Part shown: piece by piece, positions 14,764-22,146 of the stretch
How positions within the stretch are numbered: position 1 is the stretch's first letter
Layout: each line of letters starts with the position of its first letter
IMG/VR virus record: IMGVR_UViG_3300034166_001928
Location: 1-24,545 of that record
Source of the DNA: a virus
Reading direction: 5' to 3' (one strand)
DNA length: 24,545 bases
The notes under the pieces: generated by a model
Databases searched by the model: none
What the model saw: the letters and a program-made list of their open reading frames with translations, nothing else
Told to the model about the DNA's origin: nothing
Position numbers and translations under genes: made by a program

Positions 14764-15918
14764 TCAGAGGATGTTGGAGACCTGCCAGCTGAACGGGAGG
14801 GCTGCGGTGGCGTTGGCCGTGCCGCTCACGGTGAATGAGCCGGCAGCGGGGACCGCAATCAACTCTTTGCAGGTCGCATCGCGCGCGTGCTGCGTGATGA
14901 TCACACGCGACGCTGCGGTGACGAGCGAGTTCGTGATGACGACCGACGAAGCACCGATGGCGATCGCGCTCTTCCCGGTCGGCTTGTTGATAGTCGCGGC
15001 ACCGGGCGTGCCGGTTGAGTCGGTGCCCCACTGGTCGAGCGCGCCGAGTCGTGTCTTGAGGTAGACGGTTGCGCCCACGGAAAACTCGTAGCCGAACTCG
15101 CTCACCGCGTAGCCGTCGCTGAATCGGAGCCCGAAGTAGGTCGAGGTATTGTTGCCGAAGCGCAGCGACCCGGTGCCCGGCGCAGCCTCGATCTGCCACG
15201 ACACGCCCGGCGTACCGTTGTCCCACTTGATAGCGTTCGATGAAGCGCCCCAGAACGTCAAGCCTCCCTTCTGAAAGAAGGCGCGCTCCACTTCGGTACC
15301 GCCTACACCGGTGCGCACTGAGAGCAGCTTCGCGCCCGCGTTGACGGTGCCATCGGCAACCGACGTGCCGACCTTGGTCGCAACGTCAGAAGCGCCAGCG
15401 CCCGTCTGCCCGAACAACTGCACGCCGACAGCGTTTGCTGCCTTGAAAACACCTGCATCACTCGTGAACTGACCCGAGCACCCCGCCGCGCCCGTGCCGG
15501 GGAAAAGTCCGAGATATGCGGCCGCACCGTTCCAGATGCCCGCCATACCGTCGCCTGTGCGGTACTGGAGTTTGACTCCGCCGCCGTCGCCATTGAACTC
15601 GAACGCCTGCGTGCTCGTCATGGCCGGGCCATTCTTGTTGACCCAGAATTTCTCTGTTTCCGATCCGCCAAGACCAGTGCGCACAGTCAGCAGTTTTGCG
15701 GTCGCGTTGGTTGATGCTTCTGAAGTGCTGGTGCCGACCTTCACGACGACGTCGCTCGCGCCCGTGCCGTTCGTGTTGAACAGGCTCGCGACCTGAATGC
15801 CCGCGCTGGCGATGATGGTGGAGAGGAACGTCTTCACGCCCTGCACTTGCTGCGCGATGGTGTTCAGGAACCCGCGCAACGTGCCGGAGGCGTCGGGCGG
15901 GGCAGAGGGAGTGCTCAT
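14764..15918 (-). CDS. Fibre-like protein with internal duplication
   Basis: This 384-residue protein starts with ATG at 15918 in an ATGA overlap with the gpG-like gene. Residues 1-45 are helical and may attach or trimerise. Two copies of a segment of about 50 residues follow (about 47-97 and 169-219), each with the order GASDV, KVGTS, AKLL, VRTG, GG, E. The C-terminus has a SAIAIGASSVVITNSL strand and then a closing FSWQVSNIL. Segments with GASDV...AKLLSVRTG are found in tail fibre and capsid fibre proteins of several phages. Its place between head completion and tail genes, away from the other fibres, is unusual. Base composition looks somewhat less GC-rich than in neighbouring genes. Confidence 0.6.
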   Translation of the reverse strand: MSTPSAPPDASGTLRGFLNTIAQQVQGVKTFLSTIIASAGIQVASLFNTNGTGASDVVVKVGTSTSEASTNATAKLLTVRTGLGGSETEKFWVNKNGPAMTSTQAFEFNGDGGGVKLQYRTGDGMAGIWNGAAAYLGLFPGTGAAGCSGQFTSDAGVFKAANAVGVQLFGQTGAGASDVATKVGTSVADGTVNAGAKLLSVRTGVGGTEVERAFFQKGGLTFWGASSNAIKWDNGTPGVSWQIEAAPGTGSLRFGNNTSTYFGLRFSDGYAVSEFGYEFSVGATVYLKTRLGALDQWGTDSTGTPGAATINKPTGKSAIAIGASSVVITNSLVTAASRVIITQHARDATCKELIAVPAAGSFTVSGTANATAALPFSWQVSNIL

Positions 15919-16484
15919 CGTCGACCTCTGCCGGTGAGGGTGGGCGCGTCATCGTCGTTGCCCTTCACCTCGAGCACGCCGTTGCTGCCCTCGCGCACGG
16001 CCTCGCGCACGCCTGCAGCGATGGCCGACTGCAGGCCCCGCTCGAAGTCGTCGGCGAAGTCGAACACCGCGCGCGCCGGCATCTTCGCCGTGCCCGTCTG
16101 GTGGTAGCTGGCCCACGGCACGCCGACGGTGCCGAACGTCAGCTCGTTGCCCGTCACGTCACGCCGCGCGTTGGGCCCCGACTGCGTGAGGCCCGCCCGG
16201 AGTGCGCCACTGCGCTCGAGCAAGGGCTTGCCCGGGTAGTTGGCCTGCTTCCACTTCGCGTAGGCCACCGAGAGCGGCGCCCAGCTGCCTGAGCTGCCAC
16301 GCCCGCGCGCGTCGAACTGCTTCGCCACCGACGACTCCATCAGCGGAATCAGCTTCGGCAGCACGTGCTTGCCGACGTTCGCCAGCTCTGCGCCCGCTCG
16401 CTCGACAGCGGCGGAGAAGCGACGCAGCCCGGCATCAGGCACACCGCCCACCTGGTACTCGACGCTGACGACGATGGCGCTCAC
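15915..16484 (-). CDS. Phage virion morphogenesis protein, Mu gpG-like
   Basis: The GTG at 16484 overlaps the stop of the preceding gene. The 189-residue protein opens with a beta strand (SAIVVSVEYQVGG) and has the family pattern RGSSGSWAPLSVAYAKWK, then PLLERSGALRAGL and a VPWASYHQTGTAKMPARAVF segment. This is the pattern of Mu gpG and related neck proteins (Pfam virion morphogenesis family), which join head and tail. The C-terminal 25 residues are acidic then basic. Location at the end of the head genes agrees. Confidence 0.88.
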   Translation of the reverse strand: MSAIVVSVEYQVGGVPDAGLRRFSAAVERAGAELANVGKHVLPKLIPLMESSVAKQFDARGRGSSGSWAPLSVAYAKWKQANYPGKPLLERSGALRAGLTQSGPNARRDVTGNELTFGTVGVPWASYHQTGTAKMPARAVFDFADDFERGLQSAIAAGVREAVREGSNGVLEVKGNDDDAPTLTGRGRR

Positions 16485-16960
16485 AGCTCGTCCTTTCGAC
16501 GCAGAACGGGGATGGCGTCGGACGCGTCCTCGTCGGAGCCGACGTCAATCAGCAGCTCGGAGATGTGGTCGGTCGGCCCGTCGGGCTCACTCGCTCCCAC
16601 CGTGGCCCCCTCCCCGAGCCAGTCGGCGTTCGACTCGTCCACCCCTTCGAACCACTCGCTCACTTCGGCGCGCCAGGCTTTGGCCACCTCGGGGTCAACG
16701 CCCGTCATGTCGCGGGCGATGCGCAGCGCCACCATCATGCGCAGCTGCTGGCGGCAGCTGACGAAGGCCTCGGTGTTGGCGTCGTCCTCGACGGTGGTGT
16801 TCGCCGCGCGAAGGGCGGCGCCGAGACGACCGGCCGCTTCGGCGATGGCCTCTCCGATGGCCGCTTCCGACGGACGCGACGACGCGGTCCACGCATCGGC
16901 GTTGGGGAAGTGGTGCGAGCGGACGGACTCAGCCGTCACGCCGAAGAGTTGAAGTGCCAT
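16481..16960 (-). CDS. Head-tail connector-like protein
   Basis: This 159-residue protein starts with ATG at 16960. It is mostly helical: SEAAIGEAIAEAAGRLGAAL, then QLRMMVALRIARDMTG and VAKAWRAEVSEWF. A helical, acidic protein between the capsid and the gpG-like gene occupies the position of gp36-type (DUF1320) connectors in Mu-like phages, but the N-terminal signature of that family is weak. The C-terminus is strongly acidic. The role as a head completion or adaptor protein is inferred from order. Confidence 0.6.
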   Translation of the reverse strand: MALQLFGVTAESVRSHHFPNADAWTASSRPSEAAIGEAIAEAAGRLGAALRAANTTVEDDANTEAFVSCRQQLRMMVALRIARDMTGVDPEVAKAWRAEVSEWFEGVDESNADWLGEGATVGASEPDGPTDHISELLIDVGSDEDASDAIPVLRRKDEL

Positions 16961-16977
16961 CGCCGAAGGGCCTCACG

Positions 16978-17154
16978 TCACTTCGAGTCGGACTTCTTCT
17001 CGGCCTTCTTCAGCTCGAGGTAGTGGCCGGTCGGGTCCATCTTCTCGGCCTGCTCCTTCGACAGCTCGAGCTCGTCGCCCACCTTCTTGGTGACGCGCTC
17101 GCCCTTGGGGCCCAGCACGACGACGCTGCCGTTCTTCACGATGTAGAGGCTCAT
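16978..17154 (-). CDS. 58-residue capsid-module protein
   Basis: The ATG at 17154 opens a 58-residue frame with stop at 16978. The product (MSLYIVKNGSVVVLGPKG start, KKVGDELELSKEQAEKM middle) is an N-terminal beta hairpin followed by a helix and a Lys/Ser tail. Small proteins of this form follow the capsid gene in many Mu-like prophages. It is encoded just after the hairpin that follows the capsid gene. The ribosome site is weak (GAGAAA). Function is unknown. Confidence 0.7.
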   Translation of the reverse strand: MSLYIVKNGSVVVLGPKGERVTKKVGDELELSKEQAEKMDPTGHYLELKKAEKKSDSK

Positions 17155-17184
17155 GGGTTTCTCGGTGTGGTGTGGAAAGACGAA

Positions 17185-17216
17185 GAGCGCGCGGCCTCAG
17201 CGGGCACCGCGCGCTC
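17185..17216 (-). terminator. Hairpin after the capsid gene
   Basis: A perfect 10-base-pair stem (GAGCGCGCGG with CCGCGCGCTC) encloses a 12-base loop and begins 7 bases after the capsid stop codon. On the minus strand it is followed by TTCGTCTTTCC, a moderately U-rich tract. It could be a partial terminator that limits read-through to the connector genes, or it could protect the capsid mRNA 3' end. Confidence 0.6.
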
Positions 17217-17223
17217 AGTCACG

Positions 17224-18189
17224 TCAGTTGACGTTGTCGATGCGGTAGCCGGCGATGGCCTTGCCCGAGCCCGCCGAGTCGACCGCGCCGAACTGCAGGT
17301 CGTACCACCAGCCCTGGTAGAGGTACTTCATGCCCTCTTCCGCGCCTTCGGCCATCACGAGGTCCCGCTTCGTGTAGATGCCCGTCTTGACGGTGAAGTT
17401 GTTGGCGAACGACATCTGCCGCAGGCCCTGACGGCCCGACACGAAGCAGACGGCGAAGTCGCCCCACATGTCGGCGAGCGCATCCGCCGACGCGCCTTCC
17501 ACGGCGGTCGTCGACGTCGCGCCGCACACGAGGATGCGCTTGAAGCCGAGCAGCGCGGCGATGGCCTGGTCGCTGGGCGTCATGCCGTTCGTGTACTGGA
17601 GGCGGTTGACAATCTGCGCGTTGGTGCGCAGGTGCTCCATCGTCACCCACGACACCGCGAGGGTGTCCGGCTCGGTGCCGCACTTGGTGCGGACCGCCAG
17701 ACGCATCGTCTTCGCGTCGTCGATGGGCTTGCCGCCCGCCGCGCTCCACTCGAGACCGCCGCCGAGGGTGGAGGTGAGGCCGGTCGCGAAGTTGGCCGCG
17801 GCGACCTTGTTGATCATGTCGCGCTCCTTCGCCATCAGCAGCTTCGACGTGATGGTTTCGGCGGCGTCGAACTCGAGGTCCGCCACGGCCGCGTCGAAGT
17901 CGCGCTCGTCGCTCGGGTCGATGCGCGCGCCGTGCTCACGGAGCTCGCAGAGGCCCGACGTCTTGAACACGCCCCAGTCGGAGATGTTCGAACGCGCCTT
18001 GGTCGACTTCTTCACCACGGCCTCGCGCTTGTGGCTGAGGTCGTACTGGTACTTCGTGTACTGCGCCGTCTTCACGGGTTGAGGGGGGAAGACGAGGTCG
18101 GCGATGAAGTCCTTTCGGTCGACCATCACCTTCTGGGAGTAGTTGCTGACCGGGTCGGTCGTCTTGAACAGCGAGCCGTCGAGAGCCAT
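17224..18189 (-). CDS. Major capsid protein
   Basis: This 321-residue protein starts with ATG at 18189, preceded by AGAAGGAC at good spacing. It begins MALDGSLFKTTDPVSNYSQK. Size, lack of catalytic motifs and place right after protease/scaffold and a DUF2190-like gene fit the HK97-fold capsid subunit. Visible features are a long helix at about 100-135 (ADLEFDAAETITSKLLMAKE), the stretch DTLAVSWVTMEHLRTN, and a C-terminal beta-rich part with FANNFTVKTGIYTKRDL and YLYQGWWYDLQFG. The cistron is bracketed by two strong hairpins (18238-18264 and 17185-17216), which suits separate control of the most abundant virion protein. Confidence 0.88.
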   Translation of the reverse strand: MALDGSLFKTTDPVSNYSQKVMVDRKDFIADLVFPPQPVKTAQYTKYQYDLSHKREAVVKKSTKARSNISDWGVFKTSGLCELREHGARIDPSDERDFDAAVADLEFDAAETITSKLLMAKERDMINKVAAANFATGLTSTLGGGLEWSAAGGKPIDDAKTMRLAVRTKCGTEPDTLAVSWVTMEHLRTNAQIVNRLQYTNGMTPSDQAIAALLGFKRILVCGATSTTAVEGASADALADMWGDFAVCFVSGRQGLRQMSFANNFTVKTGIYTKRDLVMAEGAEEGMKYLYQGWWYDLQFGAVDSAGSGKAIAGYRIDNVN

Positions 18190-18237
18190 CTGAGTGAGTC
18201 CTTCTGAAAGCGGGTTGGTGAGAGGGTGGAAGAGAAA

Positions 18238-18264
18238 GCCACTCGAGCCAGAAGCCCGAGCGGC
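18238..18264 (-). terminator. Terminator-like hairpin before the capsid gene
   Basis: On the minus strand, GCCGCTCGGGC pairs with GCTCGAGTGGC around the loop TTCTG: 11 pairs, two of them G-U. TTTCTCTTCC follows immediately. This has the form of an intrinsic terminator or attenuator. It lies between the DUF2190-like gene and the capsid gene, about 50 bases upstream of the capsid start. Confidence 0.65.
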
Positions 18265-18270
18265 AGAGCA

Positions 18271-18663
18271 TCAGGGGACGACCGGGCCGCGGGTGTTCGG
18301 CGTCTTCAGCCTGATGGAGACCATCTCGCCGGCAGCCGCCGCCGCAGGACCGACCATCTTCCCGTGGGCGACGTTGCCCGTGGCCGCCGTGACAGCGCGA
18401 CCCGACGCGTCGGAGGTGACTTCGGCGCCGGCCGCGATGATGCCGCCCGCCTCGATGACGGCCACGCCGTCGGTCTGAATCTCAAGCGCGCCGCCGACGG
18501 TGGACTGGCCCTCGGTCGCGACGCCGTCCGCGATTTCCGAGGCCGCCGCCACCTGCGTGGCGACGAAGTTGGCAGCCGTGAAGCGCACGAAGCGACGGCG
18601 CGTGATGGCCGCCGACGCGTAGCCGGTGAGAGACGAAACGCCCTGGTTGTTGGTGAGGCTCAT
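18271..18663 (-). CDS. DUF2190-like capsid decoration/stabilisation protein
   Basis: This 130-residue protein starts with ATG at 18663 behind AAGGAA. It is Ala/Gly/Val-rich, with VRFTAANFVATQVAAASEI and then IIAAGAEVTSDASGRAVTA, the second being the DUF2190 hallmark, and ends VSIRLKTPNTRG. Proteins of this family lie between protease and capsid genes in many Mu-like phages and are thought to decorate or stabilise the capsid. A hairpin lies on each side of the gene. Confidence 0.8.
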   Translation of the reverse strand: MSLTNNQGVSSLTGYASAAITRRRFVRFTAANFVATQVAAASEIADGVATEGQSTVGGALEIQTDGVAVIEAGGIIAAGAEVTSDASGRAVTAATGNVAHGKMVGPAAAAAGEMVSIRLKTPNTRGPVVP

Positions 18664-18690
18664 GTGGTTTTCCTTGTGAGGGTGGGTGAG

Positions 18691-18714
18691 GCCGCGCCCT
18701 CACAAGCGCGCGGC
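18691..18714 (-). other. Hairpin after the protease/scaffold gene
   Basis: A perfect 7-base-pair stem (GCCGCGC with GCGCGGC on the minus strand) with a 10-base loop begins about 11 bases after the protease stop codon. No U-tract follows, so it is less likely to be a terminator and more likely to be an mRNA stability or processing element. Confidence 0.45.
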
Positions 18715-18725
18715 GGGTGAGAGAT

Positions 18726-19319
18726 TCAGGCCTCGGGCGCCGGGCGCTTCGACTTCGCGCTCGACGACGCGGCCAGCTTCAGCAGCTCCGGCTTCTCCGC
18801 CGCGAGACGCTTGCGGGCCTCGGAGTAGGTGAGGCCCGGGGTGTCCTTGCGGATGCGCTCGAGCTCGTCGTCGAGCTGCTGCGTCACCTGCTCAGGGGCC
18901 ACGGCCTCGTCGCCACCCTTGCCGCGGATGCCGACCTCGCCAACGGGCACGATGGGCGTCGCCGCACCGAAGTGCTTCTTGGCGAACTCCATGCCCATCT
19001 TCAGGCAGATTTCCTTCGCGCTCTCGCGGTTCGCCGGGAGCAGCTTCTTCTCGCTCTCGAGCTTGACGAGGAAGGCGTCGACTTCGACGCCGAGGGCGTC
19101 CGACTTCGCCTTGGCGAGGTCGGCCTCGAGCTTCACGACAGTCTCGCGGGCCGCGGCCAGCTCCACCTTCAGCGGCTTCGAGGTGAACTCGACCTTCTCG
19201 TTCATCTCGTTGCCCAGTTTCAGGTTGTCCGCCTTCAGCTTGCGGACCGCCTCGGCGAGGGCTTCATCGGTGGTGACTTCGGGCATGGCGAAAAGCGACA
19301 GCAGCAACGTGCGCAGCAT
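18726..19319 (-). CDS. Scaffold protein from internal in-frame start (Mu Z-like)
   Basis: An ATG at 19319, codon 178 of the protease frame, has AGGAG exactly 6 bases upstream (19326-19330). This is among the best ribosome sites in the window, although it lies inside a gene. The resulting 197-residue product begins MLRTLLLSLFAMPEVTTDEA and is helical and charged, as expected for scaffold. Phage Mu makes its scaffold Z from inside gene I, and lambda makes Nu3 inside C, so the arrangement is known. Here it is inferred from the sequence. Confidence 0.78.
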   Translation of the reverse strand: MLRTLLLSLFAMPEVTTDEALAEAVRKLKADNLKLGNEMNEKVEFTSKPLKVELAAARETVVKLEADLAKAKSDALGVEVDAFLVKLESEKKLLPANRESAKEICLKMGMEFAKKHFGAATPIVPVGEVGIRGKGGDEAVAPEQVTQQLDDELERIRKDTPGLTYSEARKRLAAEKPELLKLAASSSAKSKRPAPEA

Positions 19320-19850
19320 GGTGTTCTCCTGGGAAGGGTGAGGCGTGGATGAGGGTGCTCGGCCTGCCGCCACGCGAGGCAGGTCGAAAAGGAAGGGCTG
19401 ATTCAGCAGCGCAGCGCCCAACAGCGTCGGGCCCTGGCGCTTGCCGGTGGTGGTGTCCCAGCCGTCGAGGGCGAAAGAGGGCGAGAGGCACCGCAGCTCG
19501 TCAGCGAGAATCCGCGCGCGGGCCGCAGCGGTCCACTTGATGAGCCCGTAGAGCCCGTCGTCGCGCAGCTCGAGCCCCTCAATCCACCCCGAAGCGATGG
19601 AGGTGGGGCTTTCGTCGTCGTGCCAGTAGTCGACCGGCAGGGGCGCCTTGTTGATGCGCTCCCAGTTGGCCACCATCTTCGCGAGGAACTCCCGCGACAT
19701 GGTGATGGAGCCACCGGGGAAGTCGGGGCGGAACCGCTTCACGCCCACGGGGAACAGCATGTTCCACTTCGGAGCGTCGTCTCCGAGCGGAGCCAGCGCC
19801 TGCGAGTCGAAGCGCACCACATCGCGCTCACCAGAAGCCATGCGCGTCAT
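18726..19850 (-). CDS. Mu I-like prohead protease with C-terminal scaffold
   Basis: This 374-residue protein starts with ATG at 19850 in an ATGA overlap with the portal-MuF gene; AGGTGA lies upstream. The N-terminal 165 residues follow the Mu I protease pattern: WNMLFPVGVKRF, then PVDYWHDDES (His in the expected place) and LADELRCLSPSFALDGWD, where the Ser of LSPSF is a good candidate for the nucleophile. After a low-complexity linker, about 180-300 is a highly charged helical region, as in scaffold proteins, with the final 60 residues again helical. The enzyme matures the prohead; the C-terminal part acts as scaffold and is also made separately from an internal start. Confidence 0.88.
   Translation of the reverse strand: MTRMASGERDVVRFDSQALAPLGDDAPKWNMLFPVGVKRFRPDFPGGSITMSREFLAKMVANWERINKAPLPVDYWHDDESPTSIASGWIEGLELRDDGLYGLIKWTAAARARILADELRCLSPSFALDGWDTTTGKRQGPTLLGAALLNQPFLFDLPRVAAGRAPSSTPHPSQENTMLRTLLLSLFAMPEVTTDEALAEAVRKLKADNLKLGNEMNEKVEFTSKPLKVELAAARETVVKLEADLAKAKSDALGVEVDAFLVKLESEKKLLPANRESAKEICLKMGMEFAKKHFGAATPIVPVGEVGIRGKGGDEAVAPEQVTQQLDDELERIRKDTPGLTYSEARKRLAAEKPELLKLAASSSAKSKRPAPEA
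19326..19330 (-). promoter_or_regulatory. Internal Shine-Dalgarno for scaffold start
   Basis: AGGAG on the minus strand, six bases before an in-frame ATG within the protease gene. It decides the nested scaffold start. Confidence 0.75.
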
Positions 19851-22105
19851 TCGTCACCTGCCTCTTTCTTGCGGAACAGCAGCAGACAGCGGCACTTGTC
19901 GCGCCCGTCGCAGTTGCGGTCCGGTGGAGTGAGGCGGTCATGCGCGGGGGAGTCGAACTCCGCCGTCTGCCCGTCGGCCGCCTCGCACGTGGGGCACGTG
20001 TTGGTGTCCAGCACCGCGCTGCGCTCGACCTCGTCGACGCCGCCAATGAGGCGCGCAGCCTCGTCACGGCCCACGTTCCAGATGCGCGTCGTGACGCTGC
20101 CCGCGTCGGCCTTGAAGGCCCCCGTCTCAATCTGCTTCACGACGGTGCGCGCGACGACTTCGCCGGCGCTGCCTCCCGTGCGCACGACGTCGACGGCCTC
20201 GCGCTCGAGCTCGCCACGCAGCCGCGCCACCATGCGACGCACCAGCCCCTTCTCGGACTGCTGCACCACCTGCTCGGCCTTCACGACGGCCTCGTCGAGC
20301 TCTTCCTCTTCCTGCATCTTCACCAGGCGCTGCGGGACGGTGGCGCGCAGCTCCTTCGCCACCTGACGCGCACCCAGCTGGCGCAGCTGCGCGTGGTACT
20401 CGGTCACGGCCTTCTCGAGGCGCGCGGTGTCGAACTGCATGGTGGCGACTTCGTCGGGGTTGCCGTCCTGCATCGCCGCGGTGATGGCGGGGCCAGCGGC
20501 CACCAGCATCTCCGCGATGATGGGGCGCACGCGCTGCTCGAACTCCACCGGCGCCGCGTCGAGCGCCTGCGCCATGGCGACGAGGTCAAGCTTCATCTCC
20601 GACGGGCGGAGCGGCCGCGAGGGCACGAAGGGGCGCGCGCTCATCTTCTTGGGCGCGTCGTCGACCTCTTCGCCCTCGTCTTCGTCTTCTTCGGCTTGCT
20701 CACCTGCACCACCGAAGGGCGGGGCCATGACGGGCGCGCGGGCCGCCTTCGCCTCGAGGGCCTCTTCGCGTGCCTCGTGGTCGATGGGCGCGAAGCCGAG
20801 GTCCTCACGCACCACGTTCTCATCATCGAGCGTGACGGTGAGGAGTCCCGTGGCCACGGCCTTCGTTGCAGCGTCGAGGCGCGCACCAGGCGACAGCTGC
20901 GGGCGCTTCAGCGTGATGGTCAGCTTCGGGTACTCGCTCTGCGGCCCGAAGTTGGCGTCCACCAGCTTCTTGACGGCGCCCGTGTACGCGCGCGAGCCGA
21001 CGCCGTTCCACACGGCCTCCAGCTCCGAGACGACACCCTGCACGAAGGCGAAGCTCTGCCCGTCGTGCGTGTCGCCGACAGCACGAGAGCCCGTGCCGTT
21101 GATGCCGAGCGACAACTGCTGCGCCTGCACGATGGTGAGGATGCAGGAGCCGAGCTGCTGCCACGCGTCGAGCACGTGGCCCTTGTTCGCGCCGGGCGAG
21201 TACACCCACTCGATGCTCCAGCCGAAGGGCATCACCACCGCGGCGTTCTCGTGGAACACCAGATTCTCGAGCAGGCGCTGCAGCTTCTTGCGCTGGCCGT
21301 CCGTCAGCTTCGCGGCACGGTCCGACGACGAGACGGCCGTGGGAATGCCCGCGCCCTCGCGCACGAGACTGATGCCCGCCAGCTTGAGCAGCTGCTCCTG
21401 AATCTTCGCGAGGTACCAGACAGGGCGCCACACGCTGTAGCCGGCGAAGTTGTTGCCCCGCCGCTTCCAGCTGAAGAGGGCCAGCTTCGCCGCGGGGATG
21501 TCGTACGTGCCCCACGCGCCGGTGTCGTCGGGCCCCTGCTGGCGAACGAAGGAGAGCTCTCCGCCCGCGAGGTGCCAGCCCTGATGCGCCACCGTCGAGG
21601 GCAGGCGCTCGGCCATGCGCACGATGCCGAGGCCGCGGCCACCGGGCAGCGTCTCGTGCTGCACGTCGTCCCACACCAACTCGTGCAGCGAGAAGCCGGG
21701 CGTCAGGCCTTCGGTCATCTGCTGATTCACCGCAGCGACACCGGGCTCCATCTTCTCGGTGAGGGCCCACTTCACGAAGTCGGCGTGTCGCTGCCCGTCG
21801 GCCACCTTCTCCGAGGCCTTCACGCCGATGCGCGCGTCGCGGATGTGCCCGCCGATGAAGTCCATCCCCATCGCGACGAAGGGGTTGGTGCGGAGCAACT
21901 TCTCGTACTCGCCCCAGCTGCGAGAGCCGGGCGTGCCGTACGCGGCTTCGTGCAACAGGCGGTTGTTGTTCTCCGCCTGAATGTCGCCGGAGTAGTTGCC
22001 GATGCCGTCGACGCCGAGTTCGCCCGGCAGGGGCGCTTCGGGCGCAGGGGCACCCGCAGCCAAGCGCGTCACACGGCCCTTGCTGGCGCTTCGCTTGGTG
22101 CCCAC
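19847..22105 (-). CDS. Portal (Mu gp29-like) fused to MuF head morphogenesis protein
   Basis: The 752-residue frame starts with GTG at 22105; there is no Shine-Dalgarno, and a second GTG a dozen codons on (MTRLAAGAP) is an alternative. Residues about 20-460 are of the DUF935/Mu gp29 portal type: SGDIQAENNNRLLHEAAYGT, then NPFVAMGMDFIGGHIRDARI and LVREGAGIPTAV. A run of acidic residues (about 466-487) forms a linker. The last 250 residues are helical and end in the SPP1 gp7/MuF signature: AVLDTNTCPTCEAADGQT, then H in PAHDRLTPP and CDGRDKCRC. In Mu these are separate proteins (gp29 and gp30). The portal is the DNA gate of the head; MuF proteins sit inside it. Confidence 0.87.
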   Translation of the reverse strand: MGTKRSASKGRVTRLAAGAPAPEAPLPGELGVDGIGNYSGDIQAENNNRLLHEAAYGTPGSRSWGEYEKLLRTNPFVAMGMDFIGGHIRDARIGVKASEKVADGQRHADFVKWALTEKMEPGVAAVNQQMTEGLTPGFSLHELVWDDVQHETLPGGRGLGIVRMAERLPSTVAHQGWHLAGGELSFVRQQGPDDTGAWGTYDIPAAKLALFSWKRRGNNFAGYSVWRPVWYLAKIQEQLLKLAGISLVREGAGIPTAVSSSDRAAKLTDGQRKKLQRLLENLVFHENAAVVMPFGWSIEWVYSPGANKGHVLDAWQQLGSCILTIVQAQQLSLGINGTGSRAVGDTHDGQSFAFVQGVVSELEAVWNGVGSRAYTGAVKKLVDANFGPQSEYPKLTITLKRPQLSPGARLDAATKAVATGLLTVTLDDENVVREDLGFAPIDHEAREEALEAKAARAPVMAPPFGGAGEQAEEDEDEGEEVDDAPKKMSARPFVPSRPLRPSEMKLDLVAMAQALDAAPVEFEQRVRPIIAEMLVAAGPAITAAMQDGNPDEVATMQFDTARLEKAVTEYHAQLRQLGARQVAKELRATVPQRLVKMQEEEELDEAVVKAEQVVQQSEKGLVRRMVARLRGELEREAVDVVRTGGSAGEVVARTVVKQIETGAFKADAGSVTTRIWNVGRDEAARLIGGVDEVERSAVLDTNTCPTCEAADGQTAEFDSPAHDRLTPPDRNCDGRDKCRCLLLFRKKEAGDE

Positions 22106-22125
22106 GTCGCGAAGCTGCGACGTGA

Positions 22126-22145
22126 GTGGACCGCCGAGCTACACC
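22126..22145 (-). promoter_or_regulatory. Repeated 20-base element, copy 3
   Basis: Read on the minus strand this is GGTGTAGCTCGGCGGTCCAC, identical to copy 2. It starts 1 base after the terminase stop codon and ends 20 bases before the portal GTG. The 20-base spacer contains GTCGC-AGCTTC-GCGAC, a short hairpin directly before the start, and no Shine-Dalgarno. Confidence 0.6.
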
Positions 22146-22146
22146 C

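Noticed and set aside
18238-18264. An attachment or recombination site formed by the inverted repeat before the capsid gene
   Set aside because: The stem-loop followed by TTTCTCTTCC is better explained as a terminator-like RNA hairpin, and no recombinase gene is nearby.
19847-20650. A MuF-linked polymorphic toxin at the C-terminus of the portal fusion
   Set aside because: The chain ends about 20 residues after the CRC motif, so there is no room for a toxin domain and no immunity gene follows.
22126-22145. The repeated element as part of a tRNA gene
   Set aside because: GTGTAGCTCGGCGGT looks like the T8-A9 and D-arm of a tRNA, but no anticodon arm, T arm (GGTTCGA) or CCA end follows in any of the three copies.
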